Shown here one piece after another: positions 1-6,706 of a DNA stretch of 64,000 nucleotides; the first letter of the stretch is position 1; each line of letters starts with the position of its first letter. This DNA comes from an uncultured Acetobacteraceae bacterium (GTDB lineage Bacteria > Pseudomonadota > Alphaproteobacteria > Acetobacterales > Acetobacteraceae). The stretch lies in the NCBI GenBank assembly GCA_943912335.1, contig CALTUD010000013.1, positions 1-64,000 of the forward strand, given 5' to 3'. The position numbers and the translations under genes were made by a program. The notes below the pieces were generated by a model, which ran no database searches, was not told the DNA's origin, and saw only the letters and a list, made by a program, of their open reading frames with translations.

Positions 1-402
1 AGCCTGGCCCGGGCCGAGCGAGAGACCGACGCCGCCCGCGTCGGCGCGCTCCGCGACCGCCTGTTCGATCTGCTCGCCGCCCGCTTCCCCGGCCTCGCCC
101 TCAACGGCAGCCGCACGCGGCGCATCGCCGGCAACCTCAATCTCCGCTTCCCCGGCCACACCGCCCGCGCGCTGATGGAGGGCGCGCCGGAGCTTTGCGT
201 CAGCACCGGTTCGGCCTGTTCCAGCGCGGACCTCGCACCCTCCCATGTGCTCACGGCGATGGGGCTGGATGCGGCAGAGGCCGCAACGTGCTTGCGCCTG
301 ACGGTCGGACGCTTTACCTCCCCCGGCGATATCGACCGGGCCGCAGCGATGCTGGGCGACGCCTCCGGCCTTTCCGTTCAAGGACCGCCATGCCTTCCAT
401 GA
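1..402 (+). CDS. Cysteine desulfurase, C-terminal part (5' end outside window)
   Basis: Only the last 133 residues are visible; the gene starts before base 1. Class V PLP enzymes of the NifS/IscS family take sulfur from L-cysteine and hold it as a persulfide on a mobile-loop cysteine. That loop is visible as STGSACSS, with the catalytic Cys at visible residue 73, followed by the usual SHVLTAMG stretch. The end of the gene overlaps the ferredoxin start by 13 bases, and mnmA follows, so the sulfur is probably destined for tRNA thiolation and Fe-S assembly. The PLP lysine lies outside the window, so IscS and NifS-like subtypes cannot be separated. Confidence 0.9.
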   Translation, partial: SLARAERETDAARVGALRDRLFDLLAARFPGLALNGSRTRRIAGNLNLRFPGHTARALMEGAPELCVSTGSACSSADLAPSHVLTAMGLDAAEAATCLRLTVGRFTSPGDIDRAAAMLGDASGLSVQGPPCLP

Positions 403-704
403 CGTTCATCCAGCGCGATGGCACCCCTCTCACTGTGGACGCGAAGAGCGGCCTGTCGGTGCTGGAGATCGCCCATCGTCACAAGGTCGATCTCGAGGGC
501 GCCTGCGAGGGCTCGCTCGCCTGCGCCACGTGCCATGTGGTGGTCGATCCAGACTGGGCGCCCAGGCTCGCCAAGCCGACCGAGGACGAGGAGGACATGC
601 TCGACCTCGCCTTCGGCCTCGAGAAGACCTCCCGCCTCGGCTGCCAGATCGTCATGACCGACGCGCTGGACGGTCTGGTGGTGCGTCTGCCCCGCACCGG
701 CTGA
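390..704 (+). CDS. 2Fe-2S ferredoxin (adrenodoxin type)
   Basis: A 104-residue ferredoxin. The cluster ligands are visible as CEGSLACATC (C-x5-C-x2-C) plus a later Cys in RLGCQI, the adrenodoxin/ISC-ferredoxin spacing. It would pass electrons to Fe-S assembly or to an oxygenase. The start ATG at 390 overlaps the end of the desulfurase; a second in-frame ATG at 399 is possible. The stop codon shares one base with the mnmA start (TGATG), so translation of the three genes is probably coupled. The context favours a role in sulfur/Fe-S metabolism over xenobiotic oxidation. Confidence 0.9.
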   Translation: MPSMTFIQRDGTPLTVDAKSGLSVLEIAHRHKVDLEGACEGSLACATCHVVVDPDWAPRLAKPTEDEEDMLDLAFGLEKTSRLGCQIVMTDALDGLVVRLPRTG

Positions 705-1822
705 TGCGCATCCTCGTCGCCATGTCCGGTGGCGTGGACAGCTCCGTGGTTGCCGCCATGCTGGTGGCGCAGGGCCACGAGGCGATCGGCGCCACGCTGC
801 AGCTCTACGATCATGGCGCGGCCGCGAAGCGCAAGGGCGCCTGTTGCGCCGGCGACGACATCCACGACGCGAAGCGTGTCGCCGACCGGCTCGGCATCCC
901 GCATTACGTGATCGACGCCGAACAGCGCTTCCGCGACAGCGTGATCGCTCCGTTCGCCGACGCCTATGCTGGCGGCGAAACCCCGGTGCCGTGCATCGCC
1001 TGCAACCAGGGCGTCAAGTTCACCGATCTGCTCGAGCTGGCGCGAGAGCTCGGCTGCGAAGCCATGGCGACGGGCCATTACGTGCGCCGCATCGACGGCG
1101 AGACCGGCCCCGAACTCCACCGCCCGCGCGATGCGGAGCGCGACCAGAGCTGGTTCCTGTTCGCCACCACCCGCGACCAGCTCGACTTCCTCCGCTTTCC
1201 GCTCGGCGACATGCCGGACAAGGACGCCGTGCGCGCCGAAGCCGCCCGCCACGGCCTCGTCACCGCCGCCAAGCCGGACAGCCAGGATCTGTGCTTCGTC
1301 CCCAACGGCACCTACAGCGATCTGGTCACACGCCTGCGCCCCGAAACCGCCCTGCCCGGCGAGATCGTCGATGCGAGCGGCACCGTGCTCGGCCGTCATG
1401 AAGGGCTCGCCCGCTTCACCGTCGGCCAGACCAAACGCCTCGGCGACGCCGCCATGGTGGATGGCGCACGCCAGCGCGTGGTGGCGCTGGAACCGGCCAC
1501 CCGACGCGTGGTGATCGGCCCGCGCGAAGGCGCCGGCGAAACCCACTTCACCCTGCGCGACCTGAACTGGATCATCCCCACACCGTCCGGGCCGGTCCGC
1601 TGCCAGGTGCAACTCCGCGCCCGCGAAGCCGTGCGCGACGCGGTGATCGACGGCGACACCGTCGTGCTGGACCAGCCGGCTCTGCCCGCGCCCGGACAGG
1701 CCTGCGTGTTCTATCGCGGCTCCCAGGTCCTGGGCGGCGGCTTCATCCGGCGCAGCGAACCGATTCGGCGCGCCGTCGCGCAGGAGCGTCGAACACCGCT
1801 GACCGGCGGCAATATGGAATAA
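704..1822 (+). CDS. mnmA: tRNA-specific 2-thiouridylase MnmA
   Basis: A 372-residue enzyme that adenylates and then thiolates U34 of tRNA Lys, Glu and Gln. The N-terminal PP-loop SGGVDSS (residues 8-14) binds ATP. The nucleophile is Cys100 in CIACNQ and the second catalytic Cys lies in DSQDLCF, matching the disulfide-forming pair known for the family. Length is normal. It is the last gene of the desulfurase-ferredoxin-mnmA set and starts on the stop of the ferredoxin gene. Its stop is followed after 12 bases by copy 1 of the intergenic repeat. Confidence 0.96.
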   Translation: MRILVAMSGGVDSSVVAAMLVAQGHEAIGATLQLYDHGAAAKRKGACCAGDDIHDAKRVADRLGIPHYVIDAEQRFRDSVIAPFADAYAGGETPVPCIACNQGVKFTDLLELARELGCEAMATGHYVRRIDGETGPELHRPRDAERDQSWFLFATTRDQLDFLRFPLGDMPDKDAVRAEAARHGLVTAAKPDSQDLCFVPNGTYSDLVTRLRPETALPGEIVDASGTVLGRHEGLARFTVGQTKRLGDAAMVDGARQRVVALEPATRRVVIGPREGAGETHFTLRDLNWIIPTPSGPVRCQVQLRAREAVRDAVIDGDTVVLDQPALPAPGQACVFYRGSQVLGGGFIRRSEPIRRAVAQERRTPLTGGNME

Positions 1823-1834
1823 AAGAGGCAAAAA

Positions 1835-1953
1835 GCTTCTTTTTCTGAAGAAAAAGAAGCAAAAAGACTCTTGTCCTTTTGGGTTGTGAGTGCGTGGTTT
1901 GGTTCGGAACCAAACAAACGAAAGTTCTTTGGTTCTTTCTTTCAAGAAAGAAC
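1835..1953 (+). repeat. Structured intergenic repeat, copy 1
   Basis: Left module is a perfect hairpin at 1835-1860 (12-bp arms GCTTCTTTTTCT / AGAAAAAGAAGC, 2-base centre). Right module is a perfect hairpin at 1932-1953 (GTTCTTTCTT / AAGAAAGAAC). Between them lie GACTCTTGTCC on the left and a partly complementary arm on the right, and an apical palindrome GTTTGGTTC-G-GAACCAAAC (1897-1915). The element fills almost the whole gap between the convergent mnmA and AraC genes. The same outer modules recur at three other sites. It may work as a two-way terminator; I know of no proven function. Confidence 0.9.
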
Positions 1954-1958
1954 ACGTC

Positions 1959-2831
1959 TCACATGAGCGGCAGAAACAGCTCCGTCAGCGCCTCGTGTTC
2001 CGCCACGTCCGGAAATAGCCTCAGACGCCGGCAGAACAAAGGCGCATCGCGCAACACCTCGCCGCTCCCCGGCAACCAGTCTCGATACAGAAACCAGGCC
2101 GGTTCCTCGAGATCGTCGCCACGCCCGTGTACCGTCAGCACGGCATGACGACCGCCGCCGATCTCGCTCTCCACGATCGCCTCGCCATCCGCCGGAACCG
2201 TCCGATCCACGCCCACGCAGAGATCGAGCCGGAACAGATCCGGCGGCGTCGCATGCGGATCGTCGTGGAACACGTTGAAGGTCGGATAGGAGGCGGGCGG
2301 CAAACGGTTGCGCTTCCGCCAGGCGATGAAGCGCGCGATCGTGTCGCCGATTCCCGCCGGGTCGCCCCGATGCGAGAGCATCGCCACACGGATCGGCTCG
2401 GTGGTGCGAATCTCCACCTGGGCGCAGGAAAACGATACCGGCCAGCTTCTCGCCGCGTCGAGCGACCGGAACGCCTCCCGCCACCGCGTCCAATCCGGCG
2501 CGTCCCGGAACGCGCTGGGAGACTGCCCGACATGCTGCCGGAACGCGCGCGCGAACCCGTCCGGGGTGTCGAACCCGGCCTCCAGCGCGATCTCGATCAC
2601 CGACAGCGAACGCCGGAATGCCAGACGATGCGCCGCGCGCTTCAGCCGCAGCAGCTGATGGTAGCGATAGGGCGGAAGGCCGAACGAGGCCGCGAATCGC
2701 CGCTGGAAATGGAATCGCGAGCAGCCGGCCTCCGCCGCAAGCGCGTCAAGATCGAGCGCTGCATCCTGCTGCCGCTCCATCCGTCGCAGCGCGCGACGCA
2801 TCCCCGCCTCGCCGTTCTCGCTCCCCCGCAT
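1959..2831 (-). CDS. AraC-family regulator with GyrI-like effector domain
   Basis: A 290-residue protein. The N-terminal third carries the two AraC helix-turn-helix motifs (CSRFHFQRRFAASFG and AGFDTPDGFARAFRQHVG). The rest is a GyrI-like ligand-binding domain (RVAMLSHRGDP, then FHDDPHATPPDLFRLDLCV). Proteins of this layout usually sense small hydrophobic compounds or drugs. ATG at 2831 has a GGAG-type ribosome site; an ATG at 2801 is the alternative. The open frame runs far upstream, but the extra part is antisense-like and unlikely to be translated. No target gene is evident beside it. Confidence 0.85.
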   Translation of the reverse strand: MRGSENGEAGMRRALRRMERQQDAALDLDALAAEAGCSRFHFQRRFAASFGLPPYRYHQLLRLKRAAHRLAFRRSLSVIEIALEAGFDTPDGFARAFRQHVGQSPSAFRDAPDWTRWREAFRSLDAARSWPVSFSCAQVEIRTTEPIRVAMLSHRGDPAGIGDTIARFIAWRKRNRLPPASYPTFNVFHDDPHATPPDLFRLDLCVGVDRTVPADGEAIVESEIGGGRHAVLTVHGRGDDLEEPAWFLYRDWLPGSGEVLRDAPLFCRRLRLFPDVAEHEALTELFLPLM

Positions 2832-2908
2832 CGTCCGCCCCGCTCCGGTTCGACCCGAGCAAGCCATATCGCGCCTTCGCGCGCCCGGCCGATCTTGCCA
2901 TCCCGGCG

Positions 2909-3592
2909 CTACCAGCGCGCCACCCAGCCCAGGATCACGCGCGACACCGCCGACACCAGCGCCAGCCCGACCGCGTACCAGGCCGCGATGTAGAGCGGAT
3001 CGTCGGATGGACAGGCGAACACGAACACGAACGCCCCCGCGGCCGCCGCCCCCAGCCCGCCGGCCCAGGACGTCGCCGCCCCGTCGAACGGCGCACCCCG
3101 GCGCAGCAGAACGCCGAAGCCGAGCACGGCCGGGATCGCCAGCACCGCCATCTTCCACACGCAGCCAATGCCCTGGCGCCAGTCCAGCCGCGCCAACAGC
3201 GCGGCGGTTCCGGGCCGCGCCGCATCCACCAGCCAACCCAGCGCCACACAGAGCAGCACAAGCAGGAGCGTGATCCGCAGTCCGCGACGCGGCGACCGGG
3301 CCGGGTCCAGGGACAGAAGCGCCGTGCCCAGGCCCGCGATCCCGATCGCGCCCATGCTGCCCAGTTTCCACCACCAGGAGGGCTGTTTCATCGCCATCGG
3401 CATGTCCGGCCGCAGCCCGCCCATCGCCAGGAACAGCAACAGTTCGACCGCGACGATCGCCGTCAGCACGGCGGCATCGCGCCAGGCGGTCCGGCGCCGT
3501 ACGGGTTTGAGGTCGCCGGCCAGACGCTCGATCAGCGCGCCAGTCGCGTCGTCGGCCCGGCGGCCTGAGGGGGGAGGGGCGTCAGCCGGCAT
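2909..3592 (-). CDS. nrsF: NrsF-type anti-sigma factor (DUF1109 membrane protein)
   Basis: A 227-residue inner-membrane protein with about six hydrophobic segments after a short cytoplasmic N-terminus rich in charged residues. Family: NrsF (DUF1109), which holds SigF-type ECF sigma factors inactive at the membrane in Caulobacter and relatives and releases them under oxidative or heavy-metal stress. Its start overlaps the end of the sigma gene by 11 bases, the usual sigma/anti-sigma arrangement. Membrane cysteines are visible (for example in LLCVALGW and FACPSDDP), which fits redox or metal sensing, but that role is inferred. Confidence 0.85.
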   Translation of the reverse strand: MPADAPPPSGRRADDATGALIERLAGDLKPVRRRTAWRDAAVLTAIVAVELLLFLAMGGLRPDMPMAMKQPSWWWKLGSMGAIGIAGLGTALLSLDPARSPRRGLRITLLLVLLCVALGWLVDAARPGTAALLARLDWRQGIGCVWKMAVLAIPAVLGFGVLLRRGAPFDGAATSWAGGLGAAAAGAFVFVFACPSDDPLYIAAWYAVGLALVSAVSRVILGWVARW

Positions 3593-4088
3593 CGTGAACT
3601 CTTCGCACGAGCGCGCCGAGACGGCGCAGACCGCGATGGATGTTGACCTTCACCAAAGACGGACTCTGCTTTGCCCGCAAAGCCGCTTCCTCCACGCTCA
3701 ACCCTTCCAGCTTCACCAGACGGATCGCTTCCGCCTGCTGCGGCCGCAACTGCGCCAGCAGCGTGTCGAGCGTGAACGCATCGGACACCGCCGCGCCATG
3801 GTCGTCCGGGGCGGGCAGGGCCTCGTCCAGCACCTCGGTCGGCATGGTCCGCATCGCCCGCAGACGGTCGATCCATTTGTGCCGGGCGATCGCCGCCAGC
3901 CAGGGCTCGAACGGTCGCGCCGGGTCGTAGGTGTGGCGCTTCTCGTGCAGCGCGATCAACACATCCTGCACGGCATCGTCCCACATCGGCGGCGGCAGGC
4001 GATGGGCGTAGTAGCGCCGCAGCCACGGCGTCACCTCGCCCAGCAGGCGCCGGTAGGCTACGGCATCGCCATCCTGCGCCGCACCCAT
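3582..4088 (-). CDS. sigF: ECF RNA polymerase sigma factor, SigF-like
   Basis: A 168-residue ECF sigma factor. Region 2 is visible around residues 10-75, including MWDDAVQDVLIALHEKRHTYD and PFEPWLAAIARHKWIDRLR. Region 4 follows (LRPQQAEAIRLVKLEGLSVEEAALR, then VKVNIHRGLRRL). The chosen ATG at 4088 gives the family's normal N-terminus (GAAQDGDAVAYRRLL); the longer frame upstream runs antisense to the cytochrome gene. The nrsF overlap and the two GTAACC-N16-CGAA promoters nearby support a SigF-type regulon. No copy of that promoter was found upstream of this gene, so it may not activate itself. Confidence 0.88.
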   Translation of the reverse strand: MGAAQDGDAVAYRRLLGEVTPWLRRYYAHRLPPPMWDDAVQDVLIALHEKRHTYDPARPFEPWLAAIARHKWIDRLRAMRTMPTEVLDEALPAPDDHGAAVSDAFTLDTLLAQLRPQQAEAIRLVKLEGLSVEEAALRAKQSPSLVKVNIHRGLRRLGALVRRVHDAG

Positions 4089-4229
4089 CAGCACGCCCAG
4101 ACCGGCACCCGGCGCGAGATCTTGTTGTTTCTGCAACACCGAAACAGGAAGATCGAGAAACGCGCCGTCGTCAACGCCACTCCGCCCGATCAGGCAGTTC
4201 CTCGGCGCCAAAAAATTATCCACCCTGCT

Positions 4230-4255
4230 GTAACCGAAACCGCCTTGCGTCCGAA
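4230..4255 (+). promoter_or_regulatory. SigF-type promoter upstream of cytochrome/MsrP-like pair
   Basis: GTAACC at 4230-4235, a 16-base spacer, then CGAA at 4252-4255. This equals the promoter pattern reported for Caulobacter SigF (GTAACC-N16-CGAA, from memory). The match extends beyond the core (CTGTAACCG and CGAACAA) to the second site at 5730. It lies about 50 bases ahead of the GTG start at 4306. Confidence 0.75.
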
Positions 4256-4305
4256 CAACCGCCCATATTGCCACCGGCGAACAGGCCAGAACGGAGTCGA
4301 TACCC

Positions 4306-4953
4306 GTGCCCATCCTCCAACGGCGACCAGGCCGCCGCGCCGCCCACCCGCTGATCGTCCGGCTCAGCCACTGGATCGCGGCGGCGGCGATGATCTGCAT
4401 GATCATGAGCGGCTGGCAGATCTTCAACGCATCGCCGATCCTGCCCTTCCTGTTTCCCTCCTGGGCGACCCTGGGCGGCTGGCTCGGCGGTGCGATCGCC
4501 TGGCATTTCGCGGCGATGTGGGCCTTGTTCGGCGCCGGTCTCGTTTATCTCGCCTACGGCATCGGCAGCGGCCATCTGCGTCGCGACGTGGCGCCCGTCG
4601 GTGCAAGGGCGGTGGCGCGCGATCTGTTCGCCGCGCTGCGCTTCCGGCTCGCGCACGAACCCGGACATTACAACGCGGTGCAACGCCTGCTTTATGCCGG
4701 CGTACTGCTGGTCGCAGTGCTCACCGTTCTGACTGGTTTGTCGATCTGGAAACCGGTGCAGCTCGGTTGGCTGACCTGGCTGTTCGGCGGCTACGATCTG
4801 GCGCGACGCTTCCATTTCGCCTGCATGGCGCTGATCGTCGGCTTTCTCGTCATCCATATCGCCCTGGTGCTGATCGTGCCGCGCACGCTCTGGCACATGA
4901 TCGCAGGCGGCCGCCTCGAGCCGGACACGCAAAACCCGGAGACCGCGCCATGA
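4306..4953 (+). CDS. Cytochrome b561-type membrane subunit
   Basis: A 215-residue integral membrane protein with about four transmembrane helices and several candidate haem-binding histidines (RLSHWI, AWHFAAMW, HYNAVQRLLY, RRFHFACM, VIHIAL). It would hand electrons from the quinone pool to the molybdopterin protein encoded next, with an ATGA overlap between the two genes. Start is GTG at 4306 with GGAG about ten bases upstream. A SigF-type promoter lies directly ahead. It plays the part that MsrQ or YedZ plays in other bacteria but belongs to the b561/Ni-Fe-hydrogenase cytochrome b fold. Confidence 0.85.
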   Translation: MPILQRRPGRRAAHPLIVRLSHWIAAAAMICMIMSGWQIFNASPILPFLFPSWATLGGWLGGAIAWHFAAMWALFGAGLVYLAYGIGSGHLRRDVAPVGARAVARDLFAALRFRLAHEPGHYNAVQRLLYAGVLLVAVLTVLTGLSIWKPVQLGWLTWLFGGYDLARRFHFACMALIVGFLVIHIALVLIVPRTLWHMIAGGRLEPDTQNPETAP

Positions 4954-5711
4954 GCGATCCCAAATCCTATCGCCCCGATCTTTCCGCGCTCCAGCCGGAA
5001 TTCCGCCGCATCGAACGTCGGCTGATGCTGCGCGGCGCCTTGTCGCTGGGTGCGCTCAGCCTGCTCAGCGGCTGCGGCGAGCTCGACAGCGACGACGCCG
5101 TGGACCGGGTCCTGCGCGACATGCTGTCCTTCAACGATCGTGTCCAGGCTTGGCTGTTCAGCCGGACGCGGTTGGCGCGCACCTTTCCCGCCAGCGCCAT
5201 CACCAAGCCGTTTCCCTTCAACGCCTATTATCCGCGCAGCGAAGTGCGAACGGTCGATGCCGCGCAATGGCGTCTCGAACTCTCCGGTCTGATCGAGAAC
5301 AAGAAGCCCTGGTCCCTGCGCGAGCTTCGGGCGCTGCCGCAACAGTCGCAGATCACGCGTCATATCTGCGTGGAAGGCTGGAGCGCGATCGGCTCCTGGT
5401 CCGGCGTGCCGTTGTCGCTGTTCCTGCAACGCATCGGCGCCGATCTGCGCGCGAAATATGTCGAGGTGAAGTGTTTCGACGATTATTTCACCAGCATCGA
5501 CATGGAAACGGCGCTGCATCCGCAAACCATTCTGGCGCTCGACTACGCCGACGAAACCCTGCCGCCGGAATACGGTGCGCCGTTGAAGATCAGAATGCCG
5601 ACCAAGCTTGGCTACAAGAATCCGAAATATGTGTCGTCGATCGGCATCACCAACACCTATCCGGGCGGCTACTGGGAGAACCAGGGATATGACTGGTTCG
5701 GCGGATCGTGA
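4950..5711 (+). CDS. Molybdopterin-dependent oxidoreductase, MsrP/YedY-like, Tat lipoprotein candidate
   Basis: A 253-residue sulfite-oxidase-fold enzyme. The molybdenum-ligating Cys is probably Cys140 in RHICVEGWSAIGSWSG, and the C-terminal KYVSSIGITNTYPGGYWE is typical of the family. The N-terminus has twin arginines (ERRLML, residues 22-27) and then a hydrophobic stretch ending in LLSGC, so it may be exported folded by Tat and then lipidated at Cys42. The ATG overlaps the cytochrome stop (ATGA). Known relatives repair oxidised methionine in the periplasm; control by a SigF-type factor fits that, but the substrate here is unproven. Confidence 0.88.
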   Translation: MSDPKSYRPDLSALQPEFRRIERRLMLRGALSLGALSLLSGCGELDSDDAVDRVLRDMLSFNDRVQAWLFSRTRLARTFPASAITKPFPFNAYYPRSEVRTVDAAQWRLELSGLIENKKPWSLRELRALPQQSQITRHICVEGWSAIGSWSGVPLSLFLQRIGADLRAKYVEVKCFDDYFTSIDMETALHPQTILALDYADETLPPEYGAPLKIRMPTKLGYKNPKYVSSIGITNTYPGGYWENQGYDWFGGS

Positions 5712-5729
5712 GGAAAAAATCCTGACGCT

Positions 5730-5755
5730 GTAACCGGAAACGGCGTCGCGTCGAA
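5730..5755 (+). promoter_or_regulatory. SigF-type promoter upstream of MXKDX-repeat gene
   Basis: GTAACC at 5730-5735, a 16-base spacer, CGAA at 5752-5755. It shares the flanking CTGTAACCG and CGAACAA with the site at 4230. It sits 57 bases ahead of the ATG at 5813 and directly after the MsrP-like gene, so the MXKDX gene can be read separately. Confidence 0.75.
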
Positions 5756-5812
5756 CAAGGAGATGATCGCACCGGCAATCCAGCGCGGTGCGAACGCCTC
5801 GGACATCGAACC

Positions 5813-6148
5813 ATGACGATTCTTTCCTCCAAGCCTCTGTCGATCTTCGCCACGCTCGCCTGTCTCGCCGCACCCGTGGCGATGATCTCCACCGCACATG
5901 CGCAGGACAATTCCGCCATGAGCAATTCTGCCATGGCCCATGATTCGATGGGCCACGACTCGATGTCCCACGACTCGATGGCGCCCTCCGGGAAGGACGG
6001 CATGTCGCACGACTCGATGATGCATCATCCGATGAAGAAGGATGCGATGCAGCACGATTCCATGTCCAAGAATTCGATGTCGCACGATGCCATGTCCGGG
6101 GGCGCGATGTCGCACGACAGCATGTCCCCGAACCAGCCGAAGCCCTGA
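5813..6148 (+). CDS. Secreted pentapeptide MXKDX/Met-His-rich repeat protein
   Basis: A 111-residue protein with a signal peptide (cleavage likely after STAHA). The mature part is an almost pure low-complexity repeat of the type HDSM-S/G, for example DSMGHDSMSHDSM and MSKNSMSHDAMSGG. Such MXKDX-repeat proteins are small periplasmic or secreted proteins of unknown role. The density of Met, His and Asp suggests metal (copper-like) binding or sacrificial methionine oxidation, which fits the neighbouring methionine-repair-like enzyme. That link is inference. It has its own SigF-type promoter. Confidence 0.85.
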   Translation: MTILSSKPLSIFATLACLAAPVAMISTAHAQDNSAMSNSAMAHDSMGHDSMSHDSMAPSGKDGMSHDSMMHHPMKKDAMQHDSMSKNSMSHDAMSGGAMSHDSMSPNQPKP

Positions 6149-6155
6149 TCGCGCC

Positions 6156-6190
6156 GCCCGGAACGCGCGGCCTCACCGCGCCTTCCGGGC
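6156..6190. terminator. Strong hairpin between convergent genes
   Basis: GCCCGGAA (6156-6163) pairs with TTCCGGGC (6183-6190), and GCGCGG pairs with CCGCGC inside after one mismatch; the loop is CCTCA. It lies 7 bases after the MXKDX stop and ahead of the converging ArsR gene. There is no T-run, so it is a candidate terminator or mRNA-end stabiliser, not a textbook one. Confidence 0.55.
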
Positions 6191-6327
6191 CTGCACCGCC
6201 TCTCTCCCGAAGCGACGCCTTTCTCAGATTGGAGCGGTCTTCCGGTCCACCCGCGATACGGTCGCCCACCGGCAAAAGCCGGGAGCGTCGGACAGGCCGG
6301 CACCAGACGCCCCTCCACACGACGTGA

Positions 6328-6630
6328 TCAGGCGGCCGGCGCGCCCAGCACCGCCGCCAGCAACCCCGGAAACGCCTCGTCCAGTTCCGCCCGGCGCAGC
6401 GTGTTCATGTGCGTGGTGCCCTCCGCCCAGGTCCGCACCAACCCCGCTTCGCGCAGGACCCGGAACTGATGCGACATGGTGGATTTCGGCCGCCCGCCAT
6501 CGAGCGCGGCGCAGGAACTGTCGCCCTCCCGCGCCAGTTGCCGGACGATGCCCAGCCGCACGGGGTCGGCCAGCGCCTGCAACACGCGGCACAGATCGAG
6601 CGTCCCGTCCGGTGATCCGCCGCCTCGCAT
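6328..6630 (-). CDS. ArsR-family transcriptional regulator
   Basis: A 100-residue winged helix-turn-helix protein. The core is LQALADPVRLGIVRQL followed by the recognition helix STMSHQFRVLREAGLV and the wing VRTWAEGTTHMNTL. There is no CxC metal motif, so it probably senses an organic or reactive ligand rather than arsenite. ATG at 6630 has GGAG nine bases upstream; a GTG at 6645 would add five residues. It is divergent from the Old Yellow Enzyme gene, with a perfect inverted repeat between the starts, so it most likely represses that gene and itself. Confidence 0.88.
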   Translation of the reverse strand: MRGGGSPDGTLDLCRVLQALADPVRLGIVRQLAREGDSSCAALDGGRPKSTMSHQFRVLREAGLVRTWAEGTTHMNTLRRAELDEAFPGLLAAVLGAPAA

Positions 6631-6655
6631 TTTTCCGGTCTCCACCCCTTGTTGT

Positions 6656-6675
6656 AGTTCGAATCATATCGAACT
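6656..6675. promoter_or_regulatory. Probable ArsR operator
   Basis: Perfect inverted repeat AGTTCGA-N6-TCGAACT centred in the divergent region between the ArsR and Old Yellow Enzyme genes, 32 bases before the latter's ATG. Position and symmetry fit a dimeric winged-helix repressor site. Confidence 0.65.
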
Positions 6676-6706
6676 TAACGGCTCGTCAACCAGCCCGGAG
6701 CCGTTC

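Noticed and set aside
1711..1955. Short frames coding Phe/Lys-rich peptides across repeat copy 1 (also copies 2-4)
   Set aside because: They are translations of the AT-rich hairpins (FFFRKR and ERKNQR types). Their recurrence comes from the repeat, not from a gene family.
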